Positions 36,047 through 53,398 of a stretch of 64,000 bases of DNA are shown piece after piece. Under the pieces are notes generated by a model. It was not told where the DNA came from and made no database searches. It saw only the letters and a list, made by a program, of their open reading frames with translations. The DNA is from Tillus elongatus (taxonomy: Eukaryota > Arthropoda > Insecta > Coleoptera > Cleridae). The translations under genes and the position numbers were made by a program. The DNA lies in contig OZ023265.1 in the NCBI GenBank assembly GCA_964006375.1, forward strand, positions 152,434,547 through 152,498,546, given 5' to 3'. Position 1 is the first letter of the stretch; every line of letters starts with the position of its first letter.

Positions 36047-36628
36047 TTAGATCTTTAAATTTAAAGACAAAAAAGTTGTAGGCAATTAAAAATAAATGGG
36101 GTTTTTCTCTGAAAACGTCAAATTCGCGATTCGAAACATCGAAATTGGCAACATTTAGTCAAAGAACCTGAAACAAATACGCATTATGTGGAAAAAATTT
36201 CGCAATAAGAGTGTTTTACAAATCCTTAGGTTTCAGCTTCAACCGTCATTGTCCTTCATTTTACTAAAATATTTATCGCTCTTGAAGAGACCGCCACTTT
36301 AAATTTTTAAAATATATCTCCAAATGAGTGCGAACTAGGTCCCCTGAAACCCATATCCAGGGTTAGTTTCAGTTTTTGTCTGTTTTCATATATACAGGAT
36401 GACGCATCTCTACGGTAAAGCTCAATATATCCATTATTATACAAGATACGTGAAAAATTGTATACGTTGCTTATAGGGTATCTTAAATTGCATCTTATAA
36501 GTGCATTTTTACAATCACAGCCCATCATGGCCCATAAGTCGTTAGTGATACAAATTTCTTTATATCGATCACGCCTTATATTATTGCATTTTCCATGGTT
36601 ATATAGGGTATGTTTGTACGAAAAGAAA
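36047..36628 (+). repeat. TA-core repeat, D, L and J modules
   Basis: D: GTTGTAGGCAATTAAAAATA, CAACCGTCATTGTCCTTCAT. L (about 36280-36395): ACTAGGTCCCCTGAAACCCA, ATATCCAGGGTTAGTTTCAG, with no long (TA)n, only ATATATACAGG. J (from about 36398): CAGGATGACGCATCTCTACG, GGCCCATAAGTCGTTAGTGA. Confidence 0.87.
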
Positions 36629-36715
36629 TTCGGAAGGCAGCAAGTGCGTTAGGGTCGCGAACTTTCACTAAATGCTTCAAATTTTAATAGTTCAATCTGC
36701 TATCTACCAAAGGTT
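36628..36715 (+). mobile_element. MITE-M, left end only
   Basis: GGAAGGCAGCAAGTGCGTTA and GCTTCAAATTTTAATAG match the left end of the MITE; the rest is missing after 36715. Confidence 0.8.
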
Positions 36716-37505
36716 TTTTGTCCAAACTGTATTAGGTGAATTTGTAAGCATAGAATAAATTAGAAACCAACAATTTTAAATGTCTGTCAGAAATCGAAAC
36801 GTAAACATTTGGACTAAATCCACGAAACTTCGCATTATTGGCAAGAAAAAGTGTCACACTTATTTGTAAGATGCGCTGTAAGAGTATGTTATACAATAGT
36901 GCGCTGTGAGATTATGTAACACAATAAATAATAACGTACGTAATAAATAACAAAATACTCAAAACCCCTAAAAAATTGGAATAAAAACATGACTTTCAAC
37001 TCTTCCCCTAAAATATACTTCTACCATTTTTAACTTAAAAATTGAGATTTGAGTTTTCATATAAACTAAACTGGAAATAGACTATTGAGCTTAACATATG
37101 CTCAGATATTTATATTATGTAAGCTATCTTTCATCTTTCATTTCTCCCTTAAGCTTCTTTATGGATTTTATCTATAACCTCAGGCAAAGCAATGATAAAG
37201 TCGCAGGTAACAAAGATTACATTCTACGTGAAAGCGGAAGAAAACCGAGAAGGAACATCGTATAATCGTAATGCATTCTCTGATATTGTTTGGAAATCAT
37301 TGGGATCCGGGTACAAACAGGCCCAAAAGGGAGGCAAACCCGATCTCTTGCCGGGACAGTGATGTATTACTTTGCCACTCATCAATCACTACATACGTTG
37401 GTCCTGTGGAAGATCGCTGCAAACAACTGTTGCTGATCAGCGGTTATATTTCTTTGCGTATTATGTAATACATCACGCTTGTGCATTTAACTGTGTTACA
37501 AAATA
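36716..37505. other. Unassigned DNA
   Basis: No homology recognised. Confidence 0.4.
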
Positions 37506-37509
37506 CCTC

Positions 37510-37618
37510 ATTTTTAGTTAATTTTCTTAGAAAAAAATCACTAATGAGGAGATCGCGGCTTTTAAATTTTGGAAAAATTCTTCAAACGAGCGCGAAGTAG
37601 ACCCTCTTGAACAAATAT

Positions 37619-37620
<2 letters not shown>
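37510..37620 (+). repeat. TA-core repeat, L module
   Basis: TTAATTTTCTTAGAAAAAAA hairpin, ATCACTAATGAGGAGATCGC and ACGAGCGCGAAGTAGACCCT, then the array. Confidence 0.87.

Positions 37621-37712
<92 letters not shown>
37621..37712. repeat. (TA)n array 10
   Basis: Pure TA. It ends TACATACACATACAGG, where a CAGGATGGCCCACC element-like end begins. Confidence 0.97.
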
Positions 37713-37716
<4 letters not shown>

Positions 37717-37721
37717 CACAT

Positions 37722-38368
37722 ACAGGATGGCCCACCACATACGCCACGGGCTCACACGTCCATATTTTTCGTCATTTCGAATTTATTTTCAACGGAGATT
37801 GTGTAGGTGGAAAAGTACTACCACCTACAATTATTTTCAAGTATACAGGTGATCCAAAAAGTGTGACACCTCAAAGTTATATTTTTTTCTTGTGGAACAC
37901 CCGGTACTAAACAACGTTTTTTAATGCTATGGGAAAAATAAGGTTCACTTACTCCAAGGATCCCTATAGCTAGCTATTACGGTTTCCCAGATATCTTGAT
38001 TTTTCGACAAGTGTGAGGTTTTCGAAAAAAATCTTATCTCCATTGTCAGATCTATATCGTAAAAAAACTCACTAGCAGTTGATGGTGTTTTTGATACTTC
38101 ATCAACTACCGTAGTAAATATTTCGCAATACTCTACATGGCGTTCAAAAATTCAAGTTTTATTATCGGCACATTCAAAGTAGAATACTCGATATTTTTTG
38201 GCTACATTTCATAGAGAAAGTAGTTCCCTTTCATATGATAATAAGGTTCCCTATACCTAAGTACAGCGGTTATGACGCTATTCACACTTTTATTATTGTT
38301 TACACATACCAAGTTGATTATTGTGTTCATTTCCAATGAAACAGCCTGTATTTTGTAGGCCAATTTCA
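37722..38368. mobile_element. Non-coding DNA resembling DD41D terminal arms
   Basis: CAGGATGGCCCACCACATAC near 37723 and CAGGTGATCCAAAAAGTGTG near 37845 begin like DD41D ends. GGTTCCCTATACCTAAGTAC near 38245 and GAAACAGCCTGTATTTTGTA near 38340 correspond to arm sequence of lineages B and C. No coding part, so probably a non-autonomous derivative or arm remnant. Confidence 0.5.
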
Positions 38369-38369
38369 G

Positions 38370-38590
38370 CAAGTTTTAGCTCTTCATTTTACTAAAGTAG
38401 TTGCAGAAATTTCGTTTCAAATAGACCGTTCTTCTGATGCTTTGGCAGTAGTTTTAGCTAGAGTTTACGATTTAATATTTTCGTAGAAATAGAGAAGATC
38501 GGGACCTTTGAATTTTGAAAAGATTTTTTCATATAAGCGCGAACTAGCTCCACTAGAATCCACATCTTGGGTTAGTTTCAGCTTTTACCT
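38370..38590 (+). repeat. TA-core repeat, D and L modules
   Basis: TTTTAGCTCTTCATTTTACT and TTCTGATGCTTTGGCAGTAG (D), then GCGCGAACTAGCTCCACTAG and ATCTTGGGTTAGTTTCAGCT (L), then ACACACACAGACAC and the array. Confidence 0.82.
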
Positions 38591-38648
38591 ATTTACGCAC
38601 ACACACAGACACAAGTACGCACGCACCACCTCATGTACACACATACAC

Positions 38649-40150
<1,502 letters not shown>

Positions 40151-40153
40151 GAT

Positions 40154-40362
40154 TTTATTTAGGTAAGAAGTAATAGGTTTCCAAGTAATCCGAACACGAA
40201 GACCATCATCTCTCTTATTTAACCAATCGGGAAGTTAATTCTGGTTTTGAAGTTGTAAACCGAGGCTATTATTTTGGCATTGTCGAAGTCTATTTTGTGT
40301 CCTGTATGAATATGATGCATGGCCAGCGCCGATGAGGGGTCGGATTTTCAAACTGTGAGAGT
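40154..40362 (-). pseudogene. Penelope-like GIY-YIG scrap (minus)
   Basis: Second minus-strand copy of the IDFDNAKIIA / VYNFKTRI part, equivalent to 39360-39570 and about 90% alike by eye. It meets the plus copy at a head-to-head junction near 40362. Confidence 0.8.
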
Positions 40363-40363
40363 C

Positions 40364-41537
<1,174 letters not shown>

Positions 41538-41540
41538 TGC

Positions 41541-42786
41541 CGCCCCGATAGCACTGCAACATTTGGTTGATTGTGCATACCCTTAGTCTTACTCCACCCA
41601 TTCCAAAATCACTGTGCCTTGAACTAGTCTGCACAGCGATTGGTAGGGTGAAGTTTTTTATTGCTCTGTCTCCGGTCTACACTGACCGTAGATCAGTTGT
41701 CTTTTGCGGTCCAGAGTTTTACACTCGCACAAGATGTGCTGGGCTTATTCCTCCCCCTCGCCGCAAAGTCTGCATGCGAGGTCTCCTTCGAACCGCCCCA
41801 TTTTATGCCGGTGTTTCTTGACGGCCATGTGTCCCGTCAAGAGACCTGTTGTGTTTCTGAGCTGTCCTCTGCTAAGATTTAGCAGCTCCACAGCTCTCTT
41901 CGAACTGGGTTCGTCAATTATTGACTTCCCATGTCTGAGTCTTGGACAGTCTGCCCAGTACACGTTGTGTTGGTTTCTGATCCAGGACTTAATGGCTCCC
42001 CTGGCAGTGCTCTTTGTCACGCTCAGAGCCGGTTCTGGTCTCATAAATGGTTCTGCTGGCCCTCTCTTCGCGAGACTGTCAGCTTCTTCATTGCCTTTGA
42101 CCCCCGAGTGACCCAGCACCCAGATGAGGGTCACCTCATTCTGCTTAGCCAGGTCGCTCGTCTCGTCTCGGCACTCACTCCTAGCCAGGAATTTACCCGT
42201 GGGCTACTTACTGCCTAAATGGCTGCCTGGCTGTCTGTGGCTATGAGGATCCGCTTGTTGGTGTAGCCCCTCCTCTTGTTCTCCCGCACACAGTGCAGAA
42301 TGGCGTACATTTCGTCCTAAAACACCGTTGCATGGGCTCCGAGGGAAATACTATGACTTACCCTCGGTCCTTCCGAGTAAACACCTGCCCGCGTCCCACG
42401 CTCCCCGCTGGATCCGTCCGTGAACCAGGGGAGCGTGTCCTGTGGTATGCCCGACGTCTCCTCCCGCCATGCCTCGCGGTCGGGATTTCCACTGGAAAGT
42501 TGTTTTCCCTGCAGATTCGCGGGTTCGCGAAGTCTGACCTCATTTCAAGCATGGGCTCCTTCAGGATCTCCTGAATTTTGCAGTGGCCCCTGAAGCTTGG
42601 GTTGATCTTCAATCTACCATTGCAGGCTAGTCTGTATAGTCCTAGCCTGGCCTCCCCCATAATAACTAAGTGTAAGGGGGGGAGGTGGACAAATCCAGCA
42701 ACACCTCCATGGCGGCTGTTGGGGCTGAAGACATGGCCCCTGTGATGCCTAGGTAGGCCATTCTTCGGATCTTGCCTAGTTTTAGT
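41541..42786 (-). pseudogene. LINE with RNase H domain, broken
   Basis: GC-rich insertion in an AT-rich setting. Minus strand from the right: RRMAYLGITGAMSSAPTAAM with EVLLDLS, the post-polymerase motif of R1/LOA-like LINEs, then GEARLGLYRLACNGRLK. RNase H residues follow in shifting frames: a TDGSSG block, a DEMYAILHCV block and ILIATDSQAAI. VLGHSGVKGNEEADSLAKRG opens the last good block, which ends in RHKMGRFEGDLACRLCGEGE (a CCHC-like CRLC...C end). The clade is inferred from these motifs. The polymerase core is lost by 5' truncation. Confidence 0.88.
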
Positions 42787-42795
42787 AAGAAAAAA

Positions 42796-43122
42796 TTTCA
42801 GGACGCAGTAAATGCATTTTGGTAGAGAATTTTCATTAAATGCTTTAAATCTTAATAACTCAGTTTGCTATTAACCTAAGGTTCATTGGCTAGGCAACCA
42901 GTTTTTTCGGGAAGCTTTTTGAAGTTTGTTTTCGGAAAATTTTTACAGGTATTCAAACAATAAAGTTATTTTAATGAAATATGGTACGTTATTCTTTCTA
43001 TTATAAAGGTGATACTGGTAACCAAATTTAATGCATGCTTTCCTTAAAAAAAGACATATCTGCTTTAAAAACATTGTAATGAAAATTCGCTTCCATAACG
43101 CACTGACTGCGTCCAGACTTTT
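42796..43122 (+). mobile_element. MITE-M, complete copy
   Basis: TIRs AGGACGCAGTAAATGCATTT and CATAACGCACTGACTGCGTC. Interior TTTGCTATTAACCTAAGGTT, GGTAACCAAATTTAATGCAT. More diverged TIRs than the 14236 and 53080 copies. Confidence 0.9.
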
Positions 43123-43275
43123 TATCATATTTCCACCGTTAATAAAAATACCTACGTTGGAATTAAAATCTGCGCCGCACTCCCCAGATTTTTATAAATA
43201 ATCATGTCAGAAGTTTGTCGTTTAGAGGACACGCAAATTTATTGCACAGCCTTGAGTGACAGGTGTCCTCAAAGT

Positions 43276-43480
43276 TTTTTTTTGTTTTGTTTCTTCAACG
43301 TATGCCTACTTCTGCGACTATGGCCAATCACCGACGCCAGGGAACAGTTTCACCTCTCTATCCTGGAAGTTTTGCCGAACCCCTTCTCCTCTGTAGGAGG
43401 GTAGGTACCTTTAACGTGCCCAAATATTGCATGATACATGGGACCGACGACTTTACTGACCCCAAATGTGGATCCTAAGG
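43276..43480 (-). mobile_element. tRNA-derived SINE, copy 4, head missing
   Basis: TTTGTTTCTTCAACG and GCGACTATGGCCAATCACCG, then GGGACCGACGA: the 3' two-thirds of the SINE in reverse orientation. It stops near 43480 without the tRNA-like part. Confidence 0.85.
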
Positions 43481-43585
43481 AACCTAGTTCTGACTGATTT
43501 GAAAACATATTTTTAAATTCAAAAATCGCCGTCGCCTCATCAAGGAATTTTTTCTTCGAAAATTCGCTGATAACTAAAACATTGC
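43480..43585 (-). repeat. TA-core repeat, L module, reverse, diverged
   Basis: CCTAAGGAACCTAGTTCTGA, AAATCGCCGTCGCCTCATCA and TTCGAAAATTCGCTGATAAC. Confidence 0.65.
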
Positions 43586-44585
43586 TTATGCTTATTAACA
43601 GATTTCGCGAGTAAAACTTTACTACTTCAATTGACCATGTAGCTACAACTAAAATCTGATACACCTAGCGCATTGTTTGCTGAGGCGTCTTTCATAATAC
43701 AACTGGTTTTTAGTTAATTGTGTTTTTATTGTTTGATTGTTAATCCTTCCGACAGGGATACGCCAATCTTAAGGTGTTTTATTGCAGCTCGGAACTGCTG
43801 TGATCTCGTTGTTTCAGTTAATGTTACGGAGGTCAGATGAGACAATAAAGGAACCTTTATTACTAATGACCCGATGGCTTGATTAGAGCCCTGAAACTCG
43901 CTCGCCATAATATTCGTCATATACGGTGTTGATTATGTAAGGATATTTTCAAAAAGGCAGCCCTTATTAGATAAATGCTGGTGTGGTTAATGTACCGTTG
44001 ACTGTTTCAGCTCTCTGTTACGAAAACCGTCATAAGGGGACGCTCTAGATGTAGATGGAGGGCTGTGCACACAGCTGGGGTTAATTTAGGGATGTTATGA
44101 AACCGGTTTAGATCCGGGATACTAAAGGCCACCTTCGTTAATGGTTCTGTATGCGTAGGCAAAATGAAAAGGCCTAGATAGTTTGATTAACTATTTTGTT
44201 TATGTTTATCGTCCGCAAAATTAGAAAATTTCTCGTTGAAATATGGTTATGGGGTAGACAAGCTAATGAGAGACTCAAAGTTGATGTTATTAAATGTTTT
44301 GTTACTTGTTAAATTAGTAAAGTGTTCAGCTTTAATACTTTGTGTTTAAATAAAACTAAGTAGCATAATTTTTTGTCTTCTGTCTCTAGATATAGACAAT
44401 CATTGTTTCCACGACATAACGACAACGCCTTAACCTGTGATGATGTAAATTGCACGTCACTGCAAAATTATAGTGTATGTGTGTGTTAATTTAATAAGAA
44501 TCAAGGTAATACTGAATTTATCTAACGCAATTGAAAGAAAAACTAAAACTGTCTTATTTGTAACGTATTTAATTGGTCAATTGGT
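43586..44585. other. Unassigned DNA
   Basis: No gene recognised. See 26761 for a short shared segment near 44425. Confidence 0.4.
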
Positions 44586-44589
44586 GTCT

Positions 44590-44679
44590 TGACGAATTTT
44601 TTTAAAATTTGCTAATCGGTGGGGAGATTTTTGGAATATTTTTTAATTGGCGCAAATTTGGACCCATAGAACCCGCAAT

Positions 44680-44682
<3 letters not shown>
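44590..44682 (+). repeat. TA-core repeat, L module
   Basis: GACGAATTTTTTTAAAATTT hairpin and GGCGCAAATTTGGACCCATA, then the array; diverged. Confidence 0.75.

Positions 44683-44758
<76 letters not shown>
44683..44758. repeat. (TA)n array 13
   Basis: Pure TA; its right edge is followed by GTGTGTCCACGG, a possible terminal repeat of the lineage D composite. Confidence 0.97.
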
Positions 44759-44759
<1 letters not shown>

Positions 44760-44761
<2 letters not shown>

Positions 44762-46825
44762 TGTCCACGGATTGGGTGTGGGTAAGGTATAAGTGAAAAA
44801 AAAATTCGAATTAGAATCTGATATTCTGAAAATCGCTCCTGCTTTGTCTTAAACTGAGATGTTGAGAAAATGAACAAAATCAATTAATATACAGGCTGGT
44901 TTATAACTGATGTAATTAAATGTATTAAGAGTAAACTACCTTCGTTTATGAAGATACAGCAAAAAGTTATTTACAAAAATTGTTTAGAATTAAAATTCAT
45001 GACAGACTCTCAATTTTCAAACAGATTAGCCTACTATAAAATTTTTTTAGCTGCGACTTTATTTAAATGAGGTTCGACGGCTTCTGTGATTAGGTGTACT
45101 TTAAAAAATACTTGAAACTATATTAAAAAAAGTCTTAACCATAATTAAACTTGGGGTAGGTTTGCTTTCCTCTCAACCAATAAAAAAAGTAAAGTGAACG
45201 CACAATTGGACATTCGAAGCAATAATTGGCGAGTTGCATGGCTACTTGAGCTCTGCCTTGTTGTTCGTTTCCCGGGATACTACTTATTTGAAAATTGAAA
45301 CGTCCATTTTATTTGTGACAAACGGCAAGCTTCTGTATTTAAAAATGTTAACAACAGAACAAAAAGTGTTTATTGTGCAGTTCTATGGTTTGGGTGAAGA
45401 ACATTCTTATCAGGAAGTGATAAGAAAATTCCTTCAACGCTGGCCAAATTATTCGGTTTCCGCTACTGGTGTAAAAAAAAGTTGTTACAAAATCTATGCA
45501 TACTGGAAGTGTTTTATATGTTAAAAAGACAAAATCCGACCTAAATGAAGAAGACAATGCTGCAGCTGCATTAGCTATGGATTCTGTTACGCGTTTTCCG
45601 AAATTGTCATTAAGAAGAAGGACATTAGAAATTGGCAATATTACCAAATCGCATTTGCAACAAATGTATCGTACCAACAAGATGAAACCTTTCAAGCCTT
45701 ATACACACTTTGGATGAAAATGATGAGTCAAAACGATTAGATTTTTGTTTATGGTACGGCGAGCAATATCTACAAAATCAAAATTTTGGCAGAAGTATTA
45801 TTTTTTCGGATGAATCCACTTTCACCACTAATGGGGTGGTAAATTCCCAAAATGCACGGCATTGGTCTATGGAGAATCCAAATTACAGAGTTAATTGCAG
45901 AAGACAATGCCATAAAAAAGTAAATGTGTGGTGTGCTGTTTCTTACACTGGGATAATTGGGCCATATTTTTTTGAGCGGAATATGAACCAGTACAGTTAT
46001 CTGGAAATACCGAAAAATATTCTTCAAGACCATTTGCATAATATGTCACTAGAAGATAGACAAACAACATACTTTCAGCATGACGGCCACCCAGCACATT
46101 CAACAGGAATCGTTCGAAAATGGTTAGATCGCGAATTTCCTGGGCGGTGGATGGGTCGATATAGGCCAACACCTTGGCGTCCCAGAAGTCCCGATCTTAC
46201 CTTAATGCACTTTTATTTATGGGGCTATCTCAAACAGAAAGTCTACGCGGCTCCATTAAACAACGATCTTGATTTGTTGAAACTGAGGTTGTGAGAGACA
46301 ATTGATGTTATTCCAATTCAAAATATTCAAAATGCTTACAAAGCATTTGCTAAACGGGCTGAGTTATATGCATCGGTTGGTGGCAGCACATTTGAATAAT
46401 ATCTTTATTTTTCATTGTTCGTTTTGATTTTTGTTAGCAATAAGCGTTTTGTATTTTACTAATAAATTATTATTTAACATTTCATTGTTACTTACCTTGC
46501 GCACCCGCGTCAGAAAACTACAGGTAAAAAGCTCCATGTTGATAGGGAAAAAATGTTAATAATTTACTTGAAAATTCAAAGTAGGCTGATCTGGCTGAAA
46601 ATTGAGACCCTGTCATAAATTTCATTTCTAAACAAGTTGTGTTAATAACTTTTTGCGGTATCTTTATAAACGAAGGTAGTTTACTCTTAACACATGTAAT
46701 TAAATCAGTTCTAAACCACTCTGTATATTAATTTATTTTGTTCATTTCCTCATAATCTTAGTTTAAGACAAATCAGGCGCGATTCCCAGAATATCATAAT
46801 CTAATTTTAAAAATTTTTGAATTAG

Positions 46826-46828
<3 letters not shown>
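44760..46828 (+). mobile_element. DD41D lineage D transposon inside a larger inverted repeat
   Basis: An inner element at 44892-46724 starts CAGGCTGGTTTATAAC and ends TCTAAACCACTCTG, with TA on both sides (44890-44891, 46725-46726). Its arms pair for about 170 bp (AGTAAACTACCTTCG against CGAAGGTAGTTTACT). The flanks 44790-44890 and 46727-46828 are also inverted copies of each other (TTTGTCTTAAACTGAGAT against ATCTTAGTTTAAGACAAA). So either the terminal repeat is longer than the inner CAGG end suggests, or one element landed in another's palindrome. Confidence 0.88.
45345..46399 (+). pseudogene. DD41D transposase, lineage D, catalytic residue lost
   Basis: The start ATG at 45345 gives MLTTEQKVFIVQFYGLGEEH, a helix-turn-helix start. 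After shifts, the second part reads DESKRLDFCLWYGEQYLQN, then the first Asp in IIFSDESTFTTNGVV and KKVNVWCAVSYTGIIGPYFF. The second Asp is in YFQHDGHPAHSTG (codon 46082-46084). The third catalytic position is SPDLTLMHFYLWGYLK: 41 residues on there is His (CAC, 46208-46210) where Asp (GAC) is expected. Reading stops at LLKLRL; further C-terminal sequence continues in another frame (AYKAFAKRAELYASVGGSTF) to about 46399. Confidence 0.92.

Positions 46829-46881
<53 letters not shown>
46829..46881. repeat. (TA)n array 14
   Basis: Short TA array at the right edge of the lineage D composite. Confidence 0.96.
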
Positions 46882-46885
<4 letters not shown>

Positions 46886-47255
46886 GACGATAAATTTATT
46901 TTATATTAAGTCTATTTAGAAAGGATACAGTCCTGTTAATTATAAGTATTTTTGTAACATTTCTAGTTCTATCAGCTACAGTTTTTTGGTATAACCTCTT
47001 CAAGTAAGTAAAATTCAAAATGATGTTGTCTAGTCTTGTTTCAGATATCACCCTGTAGTTGTTTATTTTATTTAAAGTTGAATTCATTATCCTTTAGGCA
47101 ATTTGTCACTAATTTTCCTGATACGTTTTTATTTTGGTTAATTCAATTATGTAATACATTATTATGAAGTGTAGGGTTAAGATAAGGAAACAGAACATTT
47201 AAAACCTACCTTGTTATGATGGGAACTATGAGAAATGCAGCATTATGTTTAGTTT
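46882..47255. other. Unassigned AT-rich DNA
   Basis: No homology recognised. Confidence 0.4.
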
Positions 47256-47257
47256 TG

Positions 47258-47618
47258 TATTTGAACCTTGGTGGTTCAGGGGTGAGAACGTGTGCCTCTG
47301 AACCGAAGGGTACTGGGTTCGATCCCAGGGTACTGCTTTCACTTTTTCAGTACAAACTGTAAAATTAACATCAACCGAGGTTCTGGCATTGTATTCGAGC
47401 AAGTTGAACGTCTGCACGTTCCGCCCTTCAGAAGGGGCGTAAAGCCGTCGGTCCCGTGTCCATGCGATGTTGGGCACGTTAAAGATCCCTACCCTTCTTA
47501 CAGAAAGGTTCGGCAACATTTCCAGGATAGTGAGGCGAAACTGCTCCCTGGCTTCGATGATTGGCCATAGTCGCGGAAATAGGCCGACGTTAAAGAAACA
47601 AAACACACACACACAGTT
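47258..47618 (+). mobile_element. tRNA-derived SINE, copy 3
   Basis: A box TGGTTCAGGGGTGAG, B box GGTTCGATCCC, body GCAAGTTGAACGTCTGCACG and GGGCACGTTAAAGATCCCTA, end GGCCGACGTTAAAGAAAC, then AAAACACACACACA. Very close to copy 2, so it is one of the younger elements here. Confidence 0.92.
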
Positions 47619-47624
47619 TTGTAT

Positions 47625-49370
<1,746 letters not shown>

Positions 49371-49769
49371 TATTTTTATTTAGATATTTATTGTATTATA
49401 GCTGCTACAAAAACAGATGTACTTGTCAATAAAAATATAACACATATACACCAACGACCAAGACAATACGCAACAAAAACAAACAAAAGATGCATCAATG
49501 TAGGAAAATACAAGTCAAAATTAGCAGGGTAATAACAGGCATCTTAACAAATTAAAACCTAAATTACTAGTGTCAAAATATGGCTTAAATTTATATAACC
49601 TTTTAGGGCAATATAACCTTTTATGCAGCCAATATATAAATGTAAAAAATTTGTCGGTAAAATATGTTGCTAATAAAAAAGCATGGGTGACTCGCGGTAT
49701 TTTTAAAACTGAAGTAGAAGAATGTATAGTAAACTGGAAAAATTTTGCTTGTGGTAGATAATTGTAATT

Positions 49770-50390
49770 GACGAGTTTGAAGAACATCCAATCAGGTTTT
49801 TGCCAGCTAATACCACCTCTGTACTGTAGCCTTTAGATCGGGGAATTATCAACTCTCTGAAATTTAGTTACAGAAGACAACTCGTCAGAAAGATAATTGA
49901 CAGCATGGACGAGAATCAGTGTCAATTTTCGACAAATGTCCTCGAAGCTATTCGTCTCCTTGATCGGGCATGGAAAAGTGTCTCACAAAAAACTGTGCAA
50001 AATTGTTTCAGGCATGCTGGTTTTCATTTTGTGCATAGGTATGAAAAAAATGATTAAATCTTTTTGGGAGATGTTATTGCTGACGAAGATATCGCCGATG
50101 AAGACGATAATATTCCTCTGAGCGAATATGCGAGGCTTATGAAATTGGCTCAAGTGCCGGATGCGATGGATTACCTGAAAATAGGTAATTTTGTGAAGAC
50201 TTTAGGTATTCCAACAGATTCCGAGATAATTGAAGCTGTAAATTTGAACACTACCCAGGAATTGATAGAAGATTCTGATTCGGACAACGAATCTGAAAGT
50301 CCCGTTTTTCACTGCAAGATGCCATAGATTCCGCCAAGAAGCTTATAATATTTTTATGGGGCGTCTCAAACTCCGAGAATGAGCTAAGTT
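49770..50390 (+). pseudogene. pogo/Tigger-like transposase, C-terminal half
   Basis: Reads FLPANTTSVL, a stop, PLDRGIINSLKFSYRRQLV: the third-Asp region of a DDE_1 transposase, in which an expected Gln codon is TAG (49826-49828, one C-to-T change from CAG). Then VRKIIDSMDENQCQFSTNVL, EAIRLLDRAWKSVSQKTVQN and CFRHAGFHFVHRYEKND, and, after a shift, an acidic tail (DEDIADEDDNIPLSEYARLM) and EIIEAVNLNTTQELIEDSDS. Orientation is opposite to the N-terminal piece at 21640. Probably a separate copy. Confidence 0.88.
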
Positions 50391-50394
50391 TACC

Positions 50395-51890
<1,496 letters not shown>

Positions 51891-52238
51891 ACGGGATATA
51901 CCTGCTAGTACCTACATGTCTAGCATAGACAAGTTAGCTAAGGTGTGTACATCGGAAATGGACTCCTACATGACGAGTTCTAATCCTAGTGAGTGACTTT
52001 ACTTTTTTTTTTTTTCATCTCTTTTCACTCTACCGTTATATAATCAGATTGTTGTTATTCGGATGAATTTTTCAGCGAATTTTTGTATAAAAAAATATCT
52101 GATAAAGAGGAGATAAAAGTTTTAAGACTTAATTCAATTTGAACAGCATATCTGGTTGTTTGTTCTTGCCCTAACTTAGTAAAACCGTTTCATATTTAAT
52201 ACAGTCGTAGACTTTTCCCGTGGCTTCCCAAGTGCTTG
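51891..52238. other. Unassigned DNA
   Basis: No homology apart from an AATTTTTCAGCGAATTTTTG scrap near 52068. Confidence 0.4.
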
Positions 52239-52239
52239 T

Positions 52240-52335
52240 TTTAGTGAATTTTCTGAAAAAAAAGTCACTAATGAGGAGATCCCGACTTTTAAATTTAGAA
52301 CAAATTTCTTGAAATAGCGCGAAATTGGCCCCCTA
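52240..52335 (+). repeat. TA-core repeat, L module, no array
   Basis: GTGAATTTTCTGAAAAAAAA, GTCACTAATGAGGAGATCCC and AATAGCGCGAAATTGGCCCC; stops before the array position. Confidence 0.82.
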
Positions 52336-53029
52336 TTTATTATTTTAATTAAAGTATTATGATGGTTAATATATCCGTTTAGTCAGCGACCTTATTCAGT
52401 GTTCCCGTACCTAAATTTTCCCTCCAATTCAAACACTCCACAACTGATTAATGTTGTGTTATGGCATTACTGGTCTTTGCGAAACTTAAGATGTTTGTAC
52501 ATCGTAGTGACCGTAACTAATTTGAGTCGACGACATCCGAGAAACGCGAGAAAAAATTATATAAAAGTTTTTTCAGAAGTCGCCAAAAAGGAGTCGGTGA
52601 AGTGAAGACCTCCCAGATTTGTTTACCATGTTTTTACGGGTAAAATACATCTAAATCGTTTGCCTTTCTTCTCTCAAATACGTCACCAGGCAAAATAGCT
52701 TTTGGAATATTAGCAAAACAAACTATTTCAAATTAGTATTGCGTTACTTGTATAAATTTATGTTTTAGTGATTAATTGGTAGAAAAACTTTAACAACCTG
52801 AAGAGCTATTGTTACCAAAGTGCACAATGTATGGAACAGAGGTGAGACACTTATAAACAAAGTACTAATGTCAGATGGTTTAGTTGAGCATAGTGGATGC
52901 CGTTGTCCAGGCACAGTTTGAACAATTAACGTCCGACAAGGACGCACTTGATAAATTACCCTTAGTTTCGGCTCAGAGGCACGAACCTTATACAGGAGAG
53001 GATTCAGCTAGGCTATTTGTGGGCTATAT
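52336..53029. other. Unassigned DNA
   Basis: No coding homology or repeat recognised. Confidence 0.4.
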
Positions 53030-53079
53030 GATTTTGCAGAATAATTCAAACACATTTGGTACGCGTGTTTGTATTATAA

Positions 53080-53398
53080 AAAGTTAGGGACTCAGCAAGT
53101 TCGTTATGGTAGTGAAATTTCATAAAAATATTTTTAATAGCAAATATGTGTGTTTTTTTTCAGAAAGCAGGCATCAAATTTGATTACCAGTATAAAATAT
53201 ATAGCAAAAGCCATGTTTCATAAAAATAACTTTATTGTTTGAAAACGTACAAAAATTTCCGAAAGTAAACTTAAAGTGTAACCGAAAAAATCCGTTTCTT
53301 GGTCAACCTTATAGGTTAATAGCAAATTGAGCTTTTCAAATATGAAGCATTTAATCAAAATTCGCTACCATAACGTACTTGCTGCGTCCAGAATTTCT
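53080..53398 (-). mobile_element. MITE-M, complete copy (reverse)
   Basis: TIRs GGGACTCAGCAAGTTCGTTA and ATAACGTACTTGCTGCGTCC. Closest to the 14236 copy (shared TTTCTTGGTCAACCTTATAG and AAGCATTTAAT). Left flank TTGGTACGCGTGTTTGTATT is R-module DNA that continues uninterrupted at 57215. Confidence 0.92.
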
